From NCBI GenBank assembly GCA_913061095.1, contig CAJXVM010000005.1:181751-245750 (forward strand): 64,000 nt of DNA, given 5' to 3'. Each line of letters begins with the position of its first letter. The stretch's first letter is position 1. Below the pieces are notes generated by a model. It saw only the letters and a list, made by a program, of their open reading frames with translations. It was not told where the DNA came from and made no database searches. This document shows positions 38,340 through 45,570 of this stretch, piece after piece. This stretch comes from an uncultured Ignavibacteria bacterium. Lineage in GTDB: Bacteria; Bacteroidota; Ignavibacteria; SZUA-365. The position numbers and the translations under genes are program-made.

Positions 38340-38752
38340 CCGCAGGACTTGTCCGCGCGGTGCTCGAGGGTGTCTGCGTGCACCGCCTGAACTACGTCGT
38401 CAACCAGCAGATGATCCGTAACGCAGGCCATGATGCCCGCGGCATCGAGGTCAGTGCGCAGCCGCATTCCCATTCCCCCCGCGACTACCATGCTGCATCC
38501 TTCCAGCGCCTGAAGAATCGACTGATGGCTGTGCCCGTGTGCAGCACCATGCCCGTGTGCACCTCCGTGGCTCTGATGTCCGTGCTCCCCGGAACTGTGC
38601 TGTGCTTCCTGGCGCTGATGCTGTGTGAAGCGGTTTTCCACGTAACGGCGCTGTTCTGAATCACCGTCCACGTCGACAATGACAAAGCCGCGCGTGCGGC
38701 CGAAATGCTGGGCGACGTGCGTTCCGTCGTCGGATGCGATGGCGAAAGTCAT
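38333..38752 (-). CDS. NifX/NifB-family (dinitrogenase iron-molybdenum cofactor-like) protein with His-rich insertion
   Basis: 139 residues. The fold matches the NafY/NifX cofactor-carrier family (FAIASDDGTHVAQHFGRTRGFVIVDV; ILQALEGCSMVVAGGMGMRL; LLVDDVVQAV). A His/Gly-rich loop (about residues 55-78, e.g. GHQSHGGAHGHG and AAHGHSHQS) interrupts it and could bind metal ions. No nif genes are present, so a nitrogenase role is unlikely; metal-cluster or metal handling is inferred. It overlaps the DUF134 gene by 4 nt and is translated with it. Confidence 0.85.
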   Translation of the reverse strand: MTFAIASDDGTHVAQHFGRTRGFVIVDVDGDSEQRRYVENRFTQHQRQEAQHSSGEHGHQSHGGAHGHGAAHGHSHQSILQALEGCSMVVAGGMGMRLRTDLDAAGIMACVTDHLLVDDVVQAVHADTLEHRADKSCGH

Positions 38753-39243
38753 GATGTGCTTCCTTTTCCTTTTTCTCTGCGTTTTTCTTCGAGTTTCTCG
38801 TGATGCTCGGATCCTTCGCGCAGCATGACCTTGCCACAGTCAGGGCAGCGGGTTTCCCGGCAGGGCACTCCCTGCTGATGCGGGACGGTCTTGCCGCAGG
38901 AGGGACAGATGCATTTCCCTCCGCGTCCCATCACATGCTGTTTCTGCATGACGATTCCTCCGGTGATGAGCAATTCCTTTCCTTCAATCAGTGCCGAAGC
39001 GACTTTGCGTCTCGCGGACGCGATGATTCGTCCGAACGTCTGCCGGCTTATCTGCATGCGCTCGGCGGCAAGACTGTGATACAGTCCTTCGACATCCGCC
39101 AGGCGCAGTGCCTCCAGCTCATCGAGACTCAGGGAAATCTGTTCGAGCATCGATGTCGGTATTCCCGCCGGCTTGAAGTGCAGGATCTCGGGATCGAAAT
39201 CCACCGCCCTGCACACATGCGGTCTTCCTCGGCGCTTCCTCAT
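38749..39243 (-). CDS. DUF134 family DNA-binding protein with C-terminal zinc-ribbon
   Basis: 164 residues. DUF134 (COG1342) proteins carry a sigma-70-region-4-like helix-turn-helix: LSLDELEALRLADVEGLYHSLAAERMQISRQTFGRII (about 37-75). A C-terminal extension after residue 100 contains CPSCG...CRETRCPDCG, two CxxC pairs likely to bind zinc. It precedes and overlaps the NifX-like gene. A nearly perfect palindrome at 39251-39270, right upstream of the start, may be its own binding site. Confidence 0.82.
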   Translation of the reverse strand: MRKRRGRPHVCRAVDFDPEILHFKPAGIPTSMLEQISLSLDELEALRLADVEGLYHSLAAERMQISRQTFGRIIASARRKVASALIEGKELLITGGIVMQKQHVMGRGGKCICPSCGKTVPHQQGVPCRETRCPDCGKVMLREGSEHHEKLEEKRREKGKGSTS

Positions 39244-39250
39244 GAAACAA

Positions 39251-39270
39251 TTATAAGCATATGCTCATAA
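39251..39270. promoter_or_regulatory. AGCATATGCT palindrome upstream of the DUF134 gene
   Basis: TTATAAGCATATGCTCATAA is symmetrical apart from a single pair of positions around AGCATATGCT. It lies 8-27 nt upstream of the DUF134 start codon and would overlap the promoter. Autoregulation is inferred from position only. Confidence 0.55.
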
Positions 39271-39360
39271 AATATCAATGCATTTCCATTCCTGCTCTGC
39301 CGGTTTGTACCGCTGCAGTGATATTGATACATTCATTTCAGCATCAACCCAGGAGGCAGC

Positions 39361-40476
39361 ATGGTGAAGATCGCGGTCATCGAGGATGAAGTCATCGTCA
39401 GGGAAACCATCATCGAGCGGCTGACCGAAGCGGGGTATCATGTGGTCTCGGCGGAAAACGGTCTGCTGGGAATCGACCTGATTCGCGAACAGCAGCCCGA
39501 CGTCGTGCTCTGCGACATCATGATGCCGAACCTCGGCGGATTCGGGGTGCTGGAATACATCCGCAAGGATCCCGCGACATCACTGATCCCTTTCATTTTT
39601 CTGTCCGCCCTTTCCGACAAGACCGATCTGCGCAAAGGCATGCTCTCCGGTGCGGACGATTATCTCACCAAGCCGTTTACGAAAGAGGAGCTGCTCAATG
39701 CGGTGAAGGTGCGGCTGCACAAGCGCGAGAATTTCGAGCAGAGTATGCGATCCACGCTCGACCAGTTCCGCCACTCTCTGAGCCGATCGATGCCGCATGA
39801 ATTTCTCACGCCGCTGAATTCCATTCTCGGGTTGTCGAATCTGCTGCGGGAAAACCGCGGAGATTTCAACGAGGAGGAAGTGAGCGAGATGCTGGGAAAT
39901 ATCCATCAGTCCGGTCAGCGCCTGCTGCGCCTGGTGCAGAATTACCTCCGTTTTGCGGAGCTCGAAAGCATGCGGCAGGATGAGCAATGGCGCGAAGCGA
40001 TTACGGACGACCAGTTTGCGTCTCCAAGGAAGTCCGCCGGGGAAACCGTCGCATATGTGGCGGCACAGACGAAACGTGAAAAGGATATCACGCTTGAGGT
40101 GGACGAAGCACCGCTGCGTATGCCCGCCCGCGACTTCGAGAAGATTGTCGAGGAGCTGGCGGATAACGCATGCAAATTCAGTCTCGACGGGACGCGGATC
40201 GAAATCACCGGCAGGCACATCGACGGGTTCTATGAACTGACGGTCATGGATCATGGTCGGGGAATGTCACCGCAGCACGTGCAGGCCGTCGGCGCCTACC
40301 GGCAGTTTGACCGCACGGCGTTCGAGCAGCGCGGGATCGGGCTGGGCCTTGCGATCGTTCATGTCATCGCCGATCTCTACGGTGGGACGGTTCGCATCGA
40401 CAGCGAACAGGGAAAGTACACGTCCGTCACCGTGCTCATTCCCGCCGGGAAAGCAGATGAGGGGGAAAAGGAATAG
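39361..40476 (+). CDS. Receiver-histidine kinase hybrid (REC-HisKA-HATPase)
   Basis: 371 residues, soluble. An N-terminal receiver with phospho-acceptor Asp52 (CDIMMPNLGG) and Lys104 (TKPF) is followed directly by a kinase core: His146 in SMPHEFLTPLNSILG, then an ATPase domain with N-box NACKFS, DHGRGM and GIGLGLAIV. The receiver-first order suggests it is an intermediate in a relay. GGAGG precedes the ATG by 6 nt. It converges on the NtrC-type gene; no operon partner. It could receive phosphate from the hybrid kinase at 34.5 kb, which is inference. Confidence 0.92.
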   Translation: MVKIAVIEDEVIVRETIIERLTEAGYHVVSAENGLLGIDLIREQQPDVVLCDIMMPNLGGFGVLEYIRKDPATSLIPFIFLSALSDKTDLRKGMLSGADDYLTKPFTKEELLNAVKVRLHKRENFEQSMRSTLDQFRHSLSRSMPHEFLTPLNSILGLSNLLRENRGDFNEEEVSEMLGNIHQSGQRLLRLVQNYLRFAELESMRQDEQWREAITDDQFASPRKSAGETVAYVAAQTKREKDITLEVDEAPLRMPARDFEKIVEELADNACKFSLDGTRIEITGRHIDGFYELTVMDHGRGMSPQHVQAVGAYRQFDRTAFEQRGIGLGLAIVHVIADLYGGTVRIDSEQGKYTSVTVLIPAGKADEGEKE

Positions 40477-40490
40477 GTAGTTCAGCCAGC

Positions 40491-40506
40491 GGGGAGGTCA
40501 CTCCCC
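40491..40506. terminator. Short hairpin between convergent genes
   Basis: GGGGAG-GTCA-CTCCCC, a 6-bp perfect stem with a 4-nt loop, sits midway between the stop codons of the receiver-kinase and the sigma-54 activator. No T-run; assignment as a terminator is tentative. Confidence 0.4.
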
Positions 40507-40517
40507 GGCCTCACCAG

Positions 40518-41891
40518 TCAGGTGGGGATATCGAATTTCCTGATGATATCGTACAGTGTCGTGCGTCCGATCTGAAGGGCCCGCGCCGTCTCCGAAATGT
40601 TTCCCTCGTGCAGTTCCAGGGCACGGCGGACGGCGATCTCCTTGATCTTCTCGAGCGGCAGCACATCCTCACGCGAGGAAAACACTTCCGTCGAAATGCC
40701 ATGCTGATCGTCGCCGCCAATAAAGCGCAGCGCCTGAGGAAGATCCTGCGGATGGATCACATCGTCCTCCGCCAGCAGCACCGACCGTTCGATGATGCTC
40801 TGCAGTTCACGAACGTTGCCCGGCCAGGAATACCGGCTCAGCAGGCTCAGCGTGTCGGGATGGAAGGACAGATCCGGACGCCGCTCCCGCTCGGAGAAAC
40901 GTTTGAGAAAATGCTCGGACAGCAGGGGGATCTCGGAGGGACGTTCGCGCAGCGGCGGCAGCTTGATCGGGAAGGTTGACAGACGGTAATAGAGATCTTC
41001 GCGGAATTCCCGCTGTTCGGCCATCGCCAGCAGGTCGCGGTTGGTGGCACTGATGAGGCGCGCATCGCTGGTCAGTGTATCCACGCCACCCACACGCTCG
41101 AATTCTTTCGTCTGAATGACGCGCAGCAGCTTCGCCTGCAGGCTCATGTCGAGCTCGCCGATCTCATCGAGGAAAATGCTGCCGGTATGCGCGGCCTCGA
41201 ATTTCCCGATTTTCCGCTCCACCGCGCCGGTGAACGCGCCGCGTTCGTGTCCGAACAGCTCACTCTCCAGCAATTCGCGTGGAATGGCCGCGCAGTTGAT
41301 GACCACAAACGGCTTTTCCTTTCGCGCGCCGTTGAAATGAATCGCCCGCGCGATCAGCTCTTTGCCCGTACCGCTTTCACCCTCGATCAGCACGTTGATG
41401 TCGCTGTTGCGCGCCTTGTCCACCAGCTTGAGCACATCCTGCATGACGCCGGAGTTCGAGATGATGTTTTCAAAACGCACCGAACTCTCCAGCGTGTCCT
41501 GCAGCATGCGCACGCGACCCTGCAGGTCACGCAGGTTGAGCGCATTGTTCAGCGCGAACTGCAGGCGTTTGAGATCCACCGGCTTTGTGAAATAATCCGT
41601 CGCCCCGGCGCGCATCAGCTCGACAGCCACGTCGATTTTTCCCTGCGCCGAGAGCATGATCACGGGCAGATCCGGCTTTTTCTCGCGTACTCCCGTCAGC
41701 GTGTCGAGACCGGACAATCCGGGCATCATGTGGTCGAGCAGCACGACGTCGGGATTTTCATCGAGGTTGTTCAGCAGCGCGTCGCCGGAGGAGAAGGACT
41801 GACAGTCGTATCCCCATGATTTCAGGGTGAATTCAAGCAGACGCCGGAGTGAATAATCGTCATCGACAATGAAAACGAGCGGGTTATCCAT
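40518..41891 (-). CDS. NtrC-family sigma-54-dependent response regulator
   Basis: 457 residues. Receiver with Asp53 (LLDHMMPG) and TKPV, AAA+ domain with Walker A GESGTGKE (171-178), the sigma-54 contact loop GAFTGA (218-223), IFLDEIGELD and the arginine-finger region NRDLLAMAEQREFREDLYYRL, and a C-terminal Fis-type helix-turn-helix (GNISETARALQIGRTTLYDI). All residues needed for sigma-54 activation are present. No cognate kinase adjoins in the same direction; the receiver-kinase converging from 39.4 kb is a candidate partner. No Shine-Dalgarno was seen. Confidence 0.95.
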   Translation of the reverse strand: MDNPLVFIVDDDYSLRRLLEFTLKSWGYDCQSFSSGDALLNNLDENPDVVLLDHMMPGLSGLDTLTGVREKKPDLPVIMLSAQGKIDVAVELMRAGATDYFTKPVDLKRLQFALNNALNLRDLQGRVRMLQDTLESSVRFENIISNSGVMQDVLKLVDKARNSDINVLIEGESGTGKELIARAIHFNGARKEKPFVVINCAAIPRELLESELFGHERGAFTGAVERKIGKFEAAHTGSIFLDEIGELDMSLQAKLLRVIQTKEFERVGGVDTLTSDARLISATNRDLLAMAEQREFREDLYYRLSTFPIKLPPLRERPSEIPLLSEHFLKRFSERERRPDLSFHPDTLSLLSRYSWPGNVRELQSIIERSVLLAEDDVIHPQDLPQALRFIGGDDQHGISTEVFSSREDVLPLEKIKEIAVRRALELHEGNISETARALQIGRTTLYDIIRKFDIPT

Positions 41892-41977
41892 GGAAATCAG
41901 GCATCAGGATTGTGACAGGCGGTATCGCAGGAAAACTACGAAAAAAAACGATAGTGCGCATCGGGGGCCGCACCGGT

Positions 41978-42769
41978 TCAGCTGCTCCGTTCGCGGATTG
42001 TCAGCCGGTGATCGGCGGAGAAGCAGCGGCGGCGCACGAGGGAGATGACCAGCAGGCTTCCCAGTGCCGTGGATCCAACAAGCATGAGCATGACCACGAT
42101 CTGGTATTTTACGGCGACGAGCGGATCCGAACCGGCGATGATCTGTCCCGTCATCATCCCGGGAATGAACACGACGCCCACGCCCATCATCGCGTTGATG
42201 CTTGGAATCATCCCGGCGCGGATGGCATCGCGGTACACTTCGGCGGAGGCCTCCCGCGCGGTGGCGCCCAGGCTGATCAGCAGTTCGATCCGCGCGCGCT
42301 TTCCGATCAGATCGGAGAACAGGCGGTCCAGCGCGATCGCGATGGCGTTCATGGAATTCCCGATGATCATACCGCCCAGCGGAATGAAATATTTCGGTAG
42401 GTACCACGGGTCGGCCTGCACGATCACCGCCACGACGAGGACGTTGATCACGAGATAACTGACCGCCATTGACATGAAGGTTGGCAGGAAATACGATACC
42501 GATGTGGAACGCACCCTCCCGCGAATGATCCATGCGGCAAAGAGGATCATGACGGTGTACAGTCCCACGATCAGGTACCACTGCCGAAGCTGGAAGACGT
42601 AAATGAGCACGAATCCCATCAGTACAAGCTGTGCCACGGTGCGGAGCGTGCCCCAGAGAAGATCCCGCTCGAGGCCGAGTCGCAGGCGGAGGGATGCCAC
42701 GCCGGCGGTGACGATGAACAGCAGTGCGATGAGCAGCTGCGGGATGCCGATGTCCATCGCACCCGTCAT
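41978..42769 (-). CDS. fetB: FetB-like iron-export ABC transporter permease
   Basis: 263 residues. UPF0014/FetB family permease with seven or eight membrane helices; the motifs YFIPLGGMIIGNSMNAIAIALDR, ISLGATAREAS and GVVFIPGMMTGQIIAGSDPL are characteristic. In E. coli FetAB exports iron and raises resistance to oxidative stress. The start overlaps the fetA stop by 4 nt (ATGA). The assignment of substrate follows the E. coli system. Confidence 0.92.
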   Translation of the reverse strand: MTGAMDIGIPQLLIALLFIVTAGVASLRLRLGLERDLLWGTLRTVAQLVLMGFVLIYVFQLRQWYLIVGLYTVMILFAAWIIRGRVRSTSVSYFLPTFMSMAVSYLVINVLVVAVIVQADPWYLPKYFIPLGGMIIGNSMNAIAIALDRLFSDLIGKRARIELLISLGATAREASAEVYRDAIRAGMIPSINAMMGVGVVFIPGMMTGQIIAGSDPLVAVKYQIVVMLMLVGSTALGSLLVISLVRRRCFSADHRLTIRERSS

Positions 42770-43452
42770 GACGCCTCCTCCACATGTCCGCTGCGAAGCA
42801 CCGCGCGGCGTGGGGAAAGTACGTCGGAGGCGCCGCCGTCGTTATGCGATACCAGCAGCACGGCGCGGTCGGCCTGCTCCCGTGCGGCGGCAACAGACTC
42901 CATCAGCAGCCGTGCCGCTTCGTCGTCGAGCGACGCCGTCGGTTCGTCGAGCAGAAGTACTTCCGGTTCCATCAGCAGCAGACGGAGCAGCGCAATACGC
43001 TGCTGCTGTCCGACCGAGAGTTCCGCAGCGCTCTGTTCGAGACTCACGCCGGAGAGCGCTGTGCGATCGAGCATTTCACCGAGCAGTTCGCGGGACGGGG
43101 GCTCCGCGCTTCCGAAGCGAAAGGAGAGCAGCAGATTCTCGCGCACGCTGCCGGAAACCATGACCGGCTGCTGCTGCAGGTAGGCGACGCGTCGGCGGTA
43201 GCGTGTGGGATCGATGTCCTCACGCGGCTGTCCGTTCAGAAGCACTGTCCCCGATTCCGGTTCGAGAAGCCGGGCAAGCACGCGCAGGAGCGTGCTCTTT
43301 CCTGCACCGGACGCGCCGGTGAGCAGGAGCACGTCATCCCGGTACAGGTCAAGCGAAAGCTCCGACAGAACGGGAGTGCTGCCATAACGGAATGTCAGAT
43401 CCCGAACCTGGAGAACCGCTTCTGTGCTGTGCTCACTCACGATGTTGATCAC
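42766..43452 (-). CDS. fetA: FetA-like ABC transporter ATP-binding protein
   Basis: 228 residues. ABC ATPase with Walker A GASGAGKS (46-53), Q-loop YLQQQPVM, signature LSVGQQQR, Walker B VLLLDEPTASLD and the switch His in LVSHND. It is the motor for the FetB permease encoded by the overlapping next gene. Its upstream region (43453-43524) is shared with a divergent small membrane-protein gene. Confidence 0.93.
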   Translation of the reverse strand: MINIVSEHSTEAVLQVRDLTFRYGSTPVLSELSLDLYRDDVLLLTGASGAGKSTLLRVLARLLEPESGTVLLNGQPREDIDPTRYRRRVAYLQQQPVMVSGSVRENLLLSFRFGSAEPPSRELLGEMLDRTALSGVSLEQSAAELSVGQQQRIALLRLLLMEPEVLLLDEPTASLDDEAARLLMESVAAAREQADRAVLLVSHNDGGASDVLSPRRAVLRSGHVEEAS

Positions 43453-43524
43453 CCGATGACATACGATGGAATTTTCCGTAGTTTACACGAAAAGCGCACA
43501 CGGAGCGAACAACGGCACGGACTC

Positions 43525-43830
43525 ATGGGAAAAAAGCTCTTTCTCTTTATCAGCATCGGCTCAGTGATTCTGCTGGGAGCAGTCATCCTGTTTCGTCCCT
43601 CACCGGAAGTCGGTGACATCCCCCCGCCGCATCGCACGCCGGAAGAACAGCTCGAATTGTTCATGAACGACAGGATGGATTACGGCGTGAAACTTTCCCG
43701 TGTGCTCGCCGAGCGGCGCATCGCGCGCGCCTTGCGTCTCGCCGACCAGTATCCCGAACTGGAAGTGCGCGCCCGGGAAGTCATCGACAGTCTTCGCGCC
43801 CGCCTGCAGCGCGAAGCCGTGACGAAATAA
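43525..43830 (+). CDS. Small single-pass membrane protein, hypothetical
   Basis: 101 residues from ATG 43525. One N-terminal membrane helix (about 4-23, FLFISIGSVILLGAVILF) is followed by a Pro-rich stretch and a charged, Arg/Glu-rich helical tail (about 40-98). It is divergent from fetA and ends 28 nt before the convergent glycyl-tRNA synthetase. The frame stays open far upstream through the fetA complement, which is not considered coding. No family recognised. Confidence 0.55.
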   Translation: MGKKLFLFISIGSVILLGAVILFRPSPEVGDIPPPHRTPEEQLELFMNDRMDYGVKLSRVLAERRIARALRLADQYPELEVRAREVIDSLRARLQREAVTK

Positions 43831-43858
43831 CGCTGCGCCGCCTCCCCCGAAGGCGTTG

Positions 43859-45349
43859 TCAGTCCGCCAGTTTTTCCAGAAGATATCCCTTCAGCGCATC
43901 CATCGCGACGCGCTCCTGCTCCATGCTGTCGCGGTCTCGCACGGTGACCGTCTGATCCTCGAGCGTCTGCGAATCTACGGTGATGCAGTACGGCGTTCCC
44001 GCTTCGTCCTGCCTGCGGTAGCGGCGTCCCACCGACCCGCTGTCATCGTAAAACACCTTGAAGGACTTCTGGAGATCACGGTACAGCTTCAGTCCGATGT
44101 CGTCCATGCCGTCACGGTTGACCAGCGGCAGGATGGCGGCCTTGAACGGCGCCAGCTTCGGATGGAAGCGCAGCACGGTGCGGGTCTCCTTCTCGAGTTC
44201 CTCTTCGTCGTAGGCGTCGACGAGAAAGGCCATCAGTGAGCGGCTCGCACCTGCCGAGGTCTCCACCACATACGGCACGTAGCGGGCGTCCTGCTCCTGG
44301 TCGAAGTATTCCATGCTCTTGCCTGAATACTCCTGGTGCCGGCCGAGATCGTAGTCGGTGCGGTTGTGAATGCCCTCGATCTCACCCCAGCCGAAGGGGA
44401 AGAGATACTCGACGTCGACCGCTTCTTTGGCATAATGCGCAAGTTTGTCTTCGGGATGGTCAGTGAGGCGGACCTTCTCGGGATTCATGCCGAGATCCAG
44501 GTACCACTGCATGCGGATATCCCGCCACTGGCGGTACCAGTCCTCGTCGCTTCCCGGCCGCACGAAAAACTGCATCTCCATCTGCTCGAACTCGCGGGTG
44601 CGGAAGAGAAAATTCTTTGTGTTGATCTCGTTGCGGAAGGCCTTGCCGATCTGGGCGATGCCGAAGGGGAGCTTCTGGCGGGTGGACTGCGCGACATTCT
44701 GGAAATTCACGAAGATGCCCTGCGCGGTCTCCGGACGCAGGAAGACCACGGCGCTGTTGTCCTCGACCGGACCGACAAAGGTCTTGAACATGAGGTTGAA
44801 TTTGCGCGGCACGGTGAAGGTGCCGGTGCCGCCGCAGCTGGCACAGACCAGCAGCTGTTTCTCGTTCATGGCCTCAAACACGGGCGCCTGGTCCGCCAGC
44901 GCGTCGCCGGCGATTTCCATCTGCTTTTCGCGCTCCTGCGCCTTGAACGCTTCGGCGTCGCCATTGCCGGCCGCCAGATACTCCGCATAGGCGTCGGCGA
45001 TTTTCTTGCGGCGTTTCTCGTTGAATCCCTCGTACAGCACGTCGAGGCGATAGCGGCTGCGGCACTGCTTGCAGTCCACCATCGGATCGGTGAAGTTCTC
45101 CACGTGTCCCGACGCCTCCCAGACGCGCGGATGCATCAGAATCGAGGCGTCGAGGCCCTCGATGTCCTCGCGGTATGTCATGGCTTTCCACCAGGCATCC
45201 TTGAGATTGCGCAGCAGCTCCACCCCCAGCGGACCGTAATCCCAGCAGCCGTTGAGGCCACTGTAGATTTCCGAGGACTGGAAAATGAATCCGCGCCGTT
45301 TTGCGAGGGATACGATCTTCTCGAGAGTGTTCTGCTGATTCTTTGCCAT
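43859..45349 (-). CDS. glyS: Glycyl-tRNA synthetase, dimeric type
   Basis: 496 residues from ATG 45349; an in-frame ATG at 45385 would add 12 residues. Class II aminoacyl-tRNA synthetase of the alpha2 type found in Bacteroidota, Thermus and eukaryotes, not the E. coli alpha2beta2 form. Motifs: RRGFIFQSSEIYSGLNGCWDYGPLGVEL, motif 2 FRNEIN...REFEQMEMQFF, ETSAGASRSLMAFL for motif 3, and the C-terminal anticodon-binding domain. A zinc-like insertion CKQCR...CASCG is present. The leader carries a 16-bp minisatellite. Confidence 0.96.
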   Translation of the reverse strand: MAKNQQNTLEKIVSLAKRRGFIFQSSEIYSGLNGCWDYGPLGVELLRNLKDAWWKAMTYREDIEGLDASILMHPRVWEASGHVENFTDPMVDCKQCRSRYRLDVLYEGFNEKRRKKIADAYAEYLAAGNGDAEAFKAQEREKQMEIAGDALADQAPVFEAMNEKQLLVCASCGGTGTFTVPRKFNLMFKTFVGPVEDNSAVVFLRPETAQGIFVNFQNVAQSTRQKLPFGIAQIGKAFRNEINTKNFLFRTREFEQMEMQFFVRPGSDEDWYRQWRDIRMQWYLDLGMNPEKVRLTDHPEDKLAHYAKEAVDVEYLFPFGWGEIEGIHNRTDYDLGRHQEYSGKSMEYFDQEQDARYVPYVVETSAGASRSLMAFLVDAYDEEELEKETRTVLRFHPKLAPFKAAILPLVNRDGMDDIGLKLYRDLQKSFKVFYDDSGSVGRRYRRQDEAGTPYCITVDSQTLEDQTVTVRDRDSMEQERVAMDALKGYLLEKLAD

Positions 45350-45445
45350 GGAGAAACGCCGTGACGTTGAGTTGAACATTTGCAATCTTCTAGTTTACGA
45401 AATTCCCGGGCATGAGGAAATGCAGGTGCGCATCCCGAGAGAACA

Positions 45446-45570
45446 GGGATGTACAGTCGGGATACATGTCGGCCGGGATACATGTCGGCCGGGATGCAGG
45501 ATCGCCGGGATGCAGGATCGCCGGGATGCAGGATCGCCGGGATGCAGGATCGCCGGGATGCAGGGCGCCT
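45446..45570. repeat. 16-bp tandem repeat (minisatellite)
   Basis: Two copies of GGGATACATGTCGGCC (45459-45490), then four perfect copies of GGGATGCAGGATCGCC (45491-45554), flanked by a degenerate copy at 45446 and a partial one at 45555-45569. It lies between the stop codon of the GDDxY-repeat gene and the start of glyS. The units are contiguous, so this is not a CRISPR array. Confidence 0.92.

Noticed and set aside
38333..38752. Nitrogenase cofactor assembly locus
   Set aside because: Only a NifX-like fold is present, without nifHDK, nifB or nifE; NifX-like proteins are common in non-diazotrophs.
42784..43524. Long 5' extension of the small membrane protein gene opposite fetA
   Set aside because: The extension is the complement of fetA and has no protein-like features; the membrane helix begins at ATG 43525.
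45446..45570. CRISPR array
   Set aside because: The 16-bp units are contiguous without unique spacers, and no cas genes are present.
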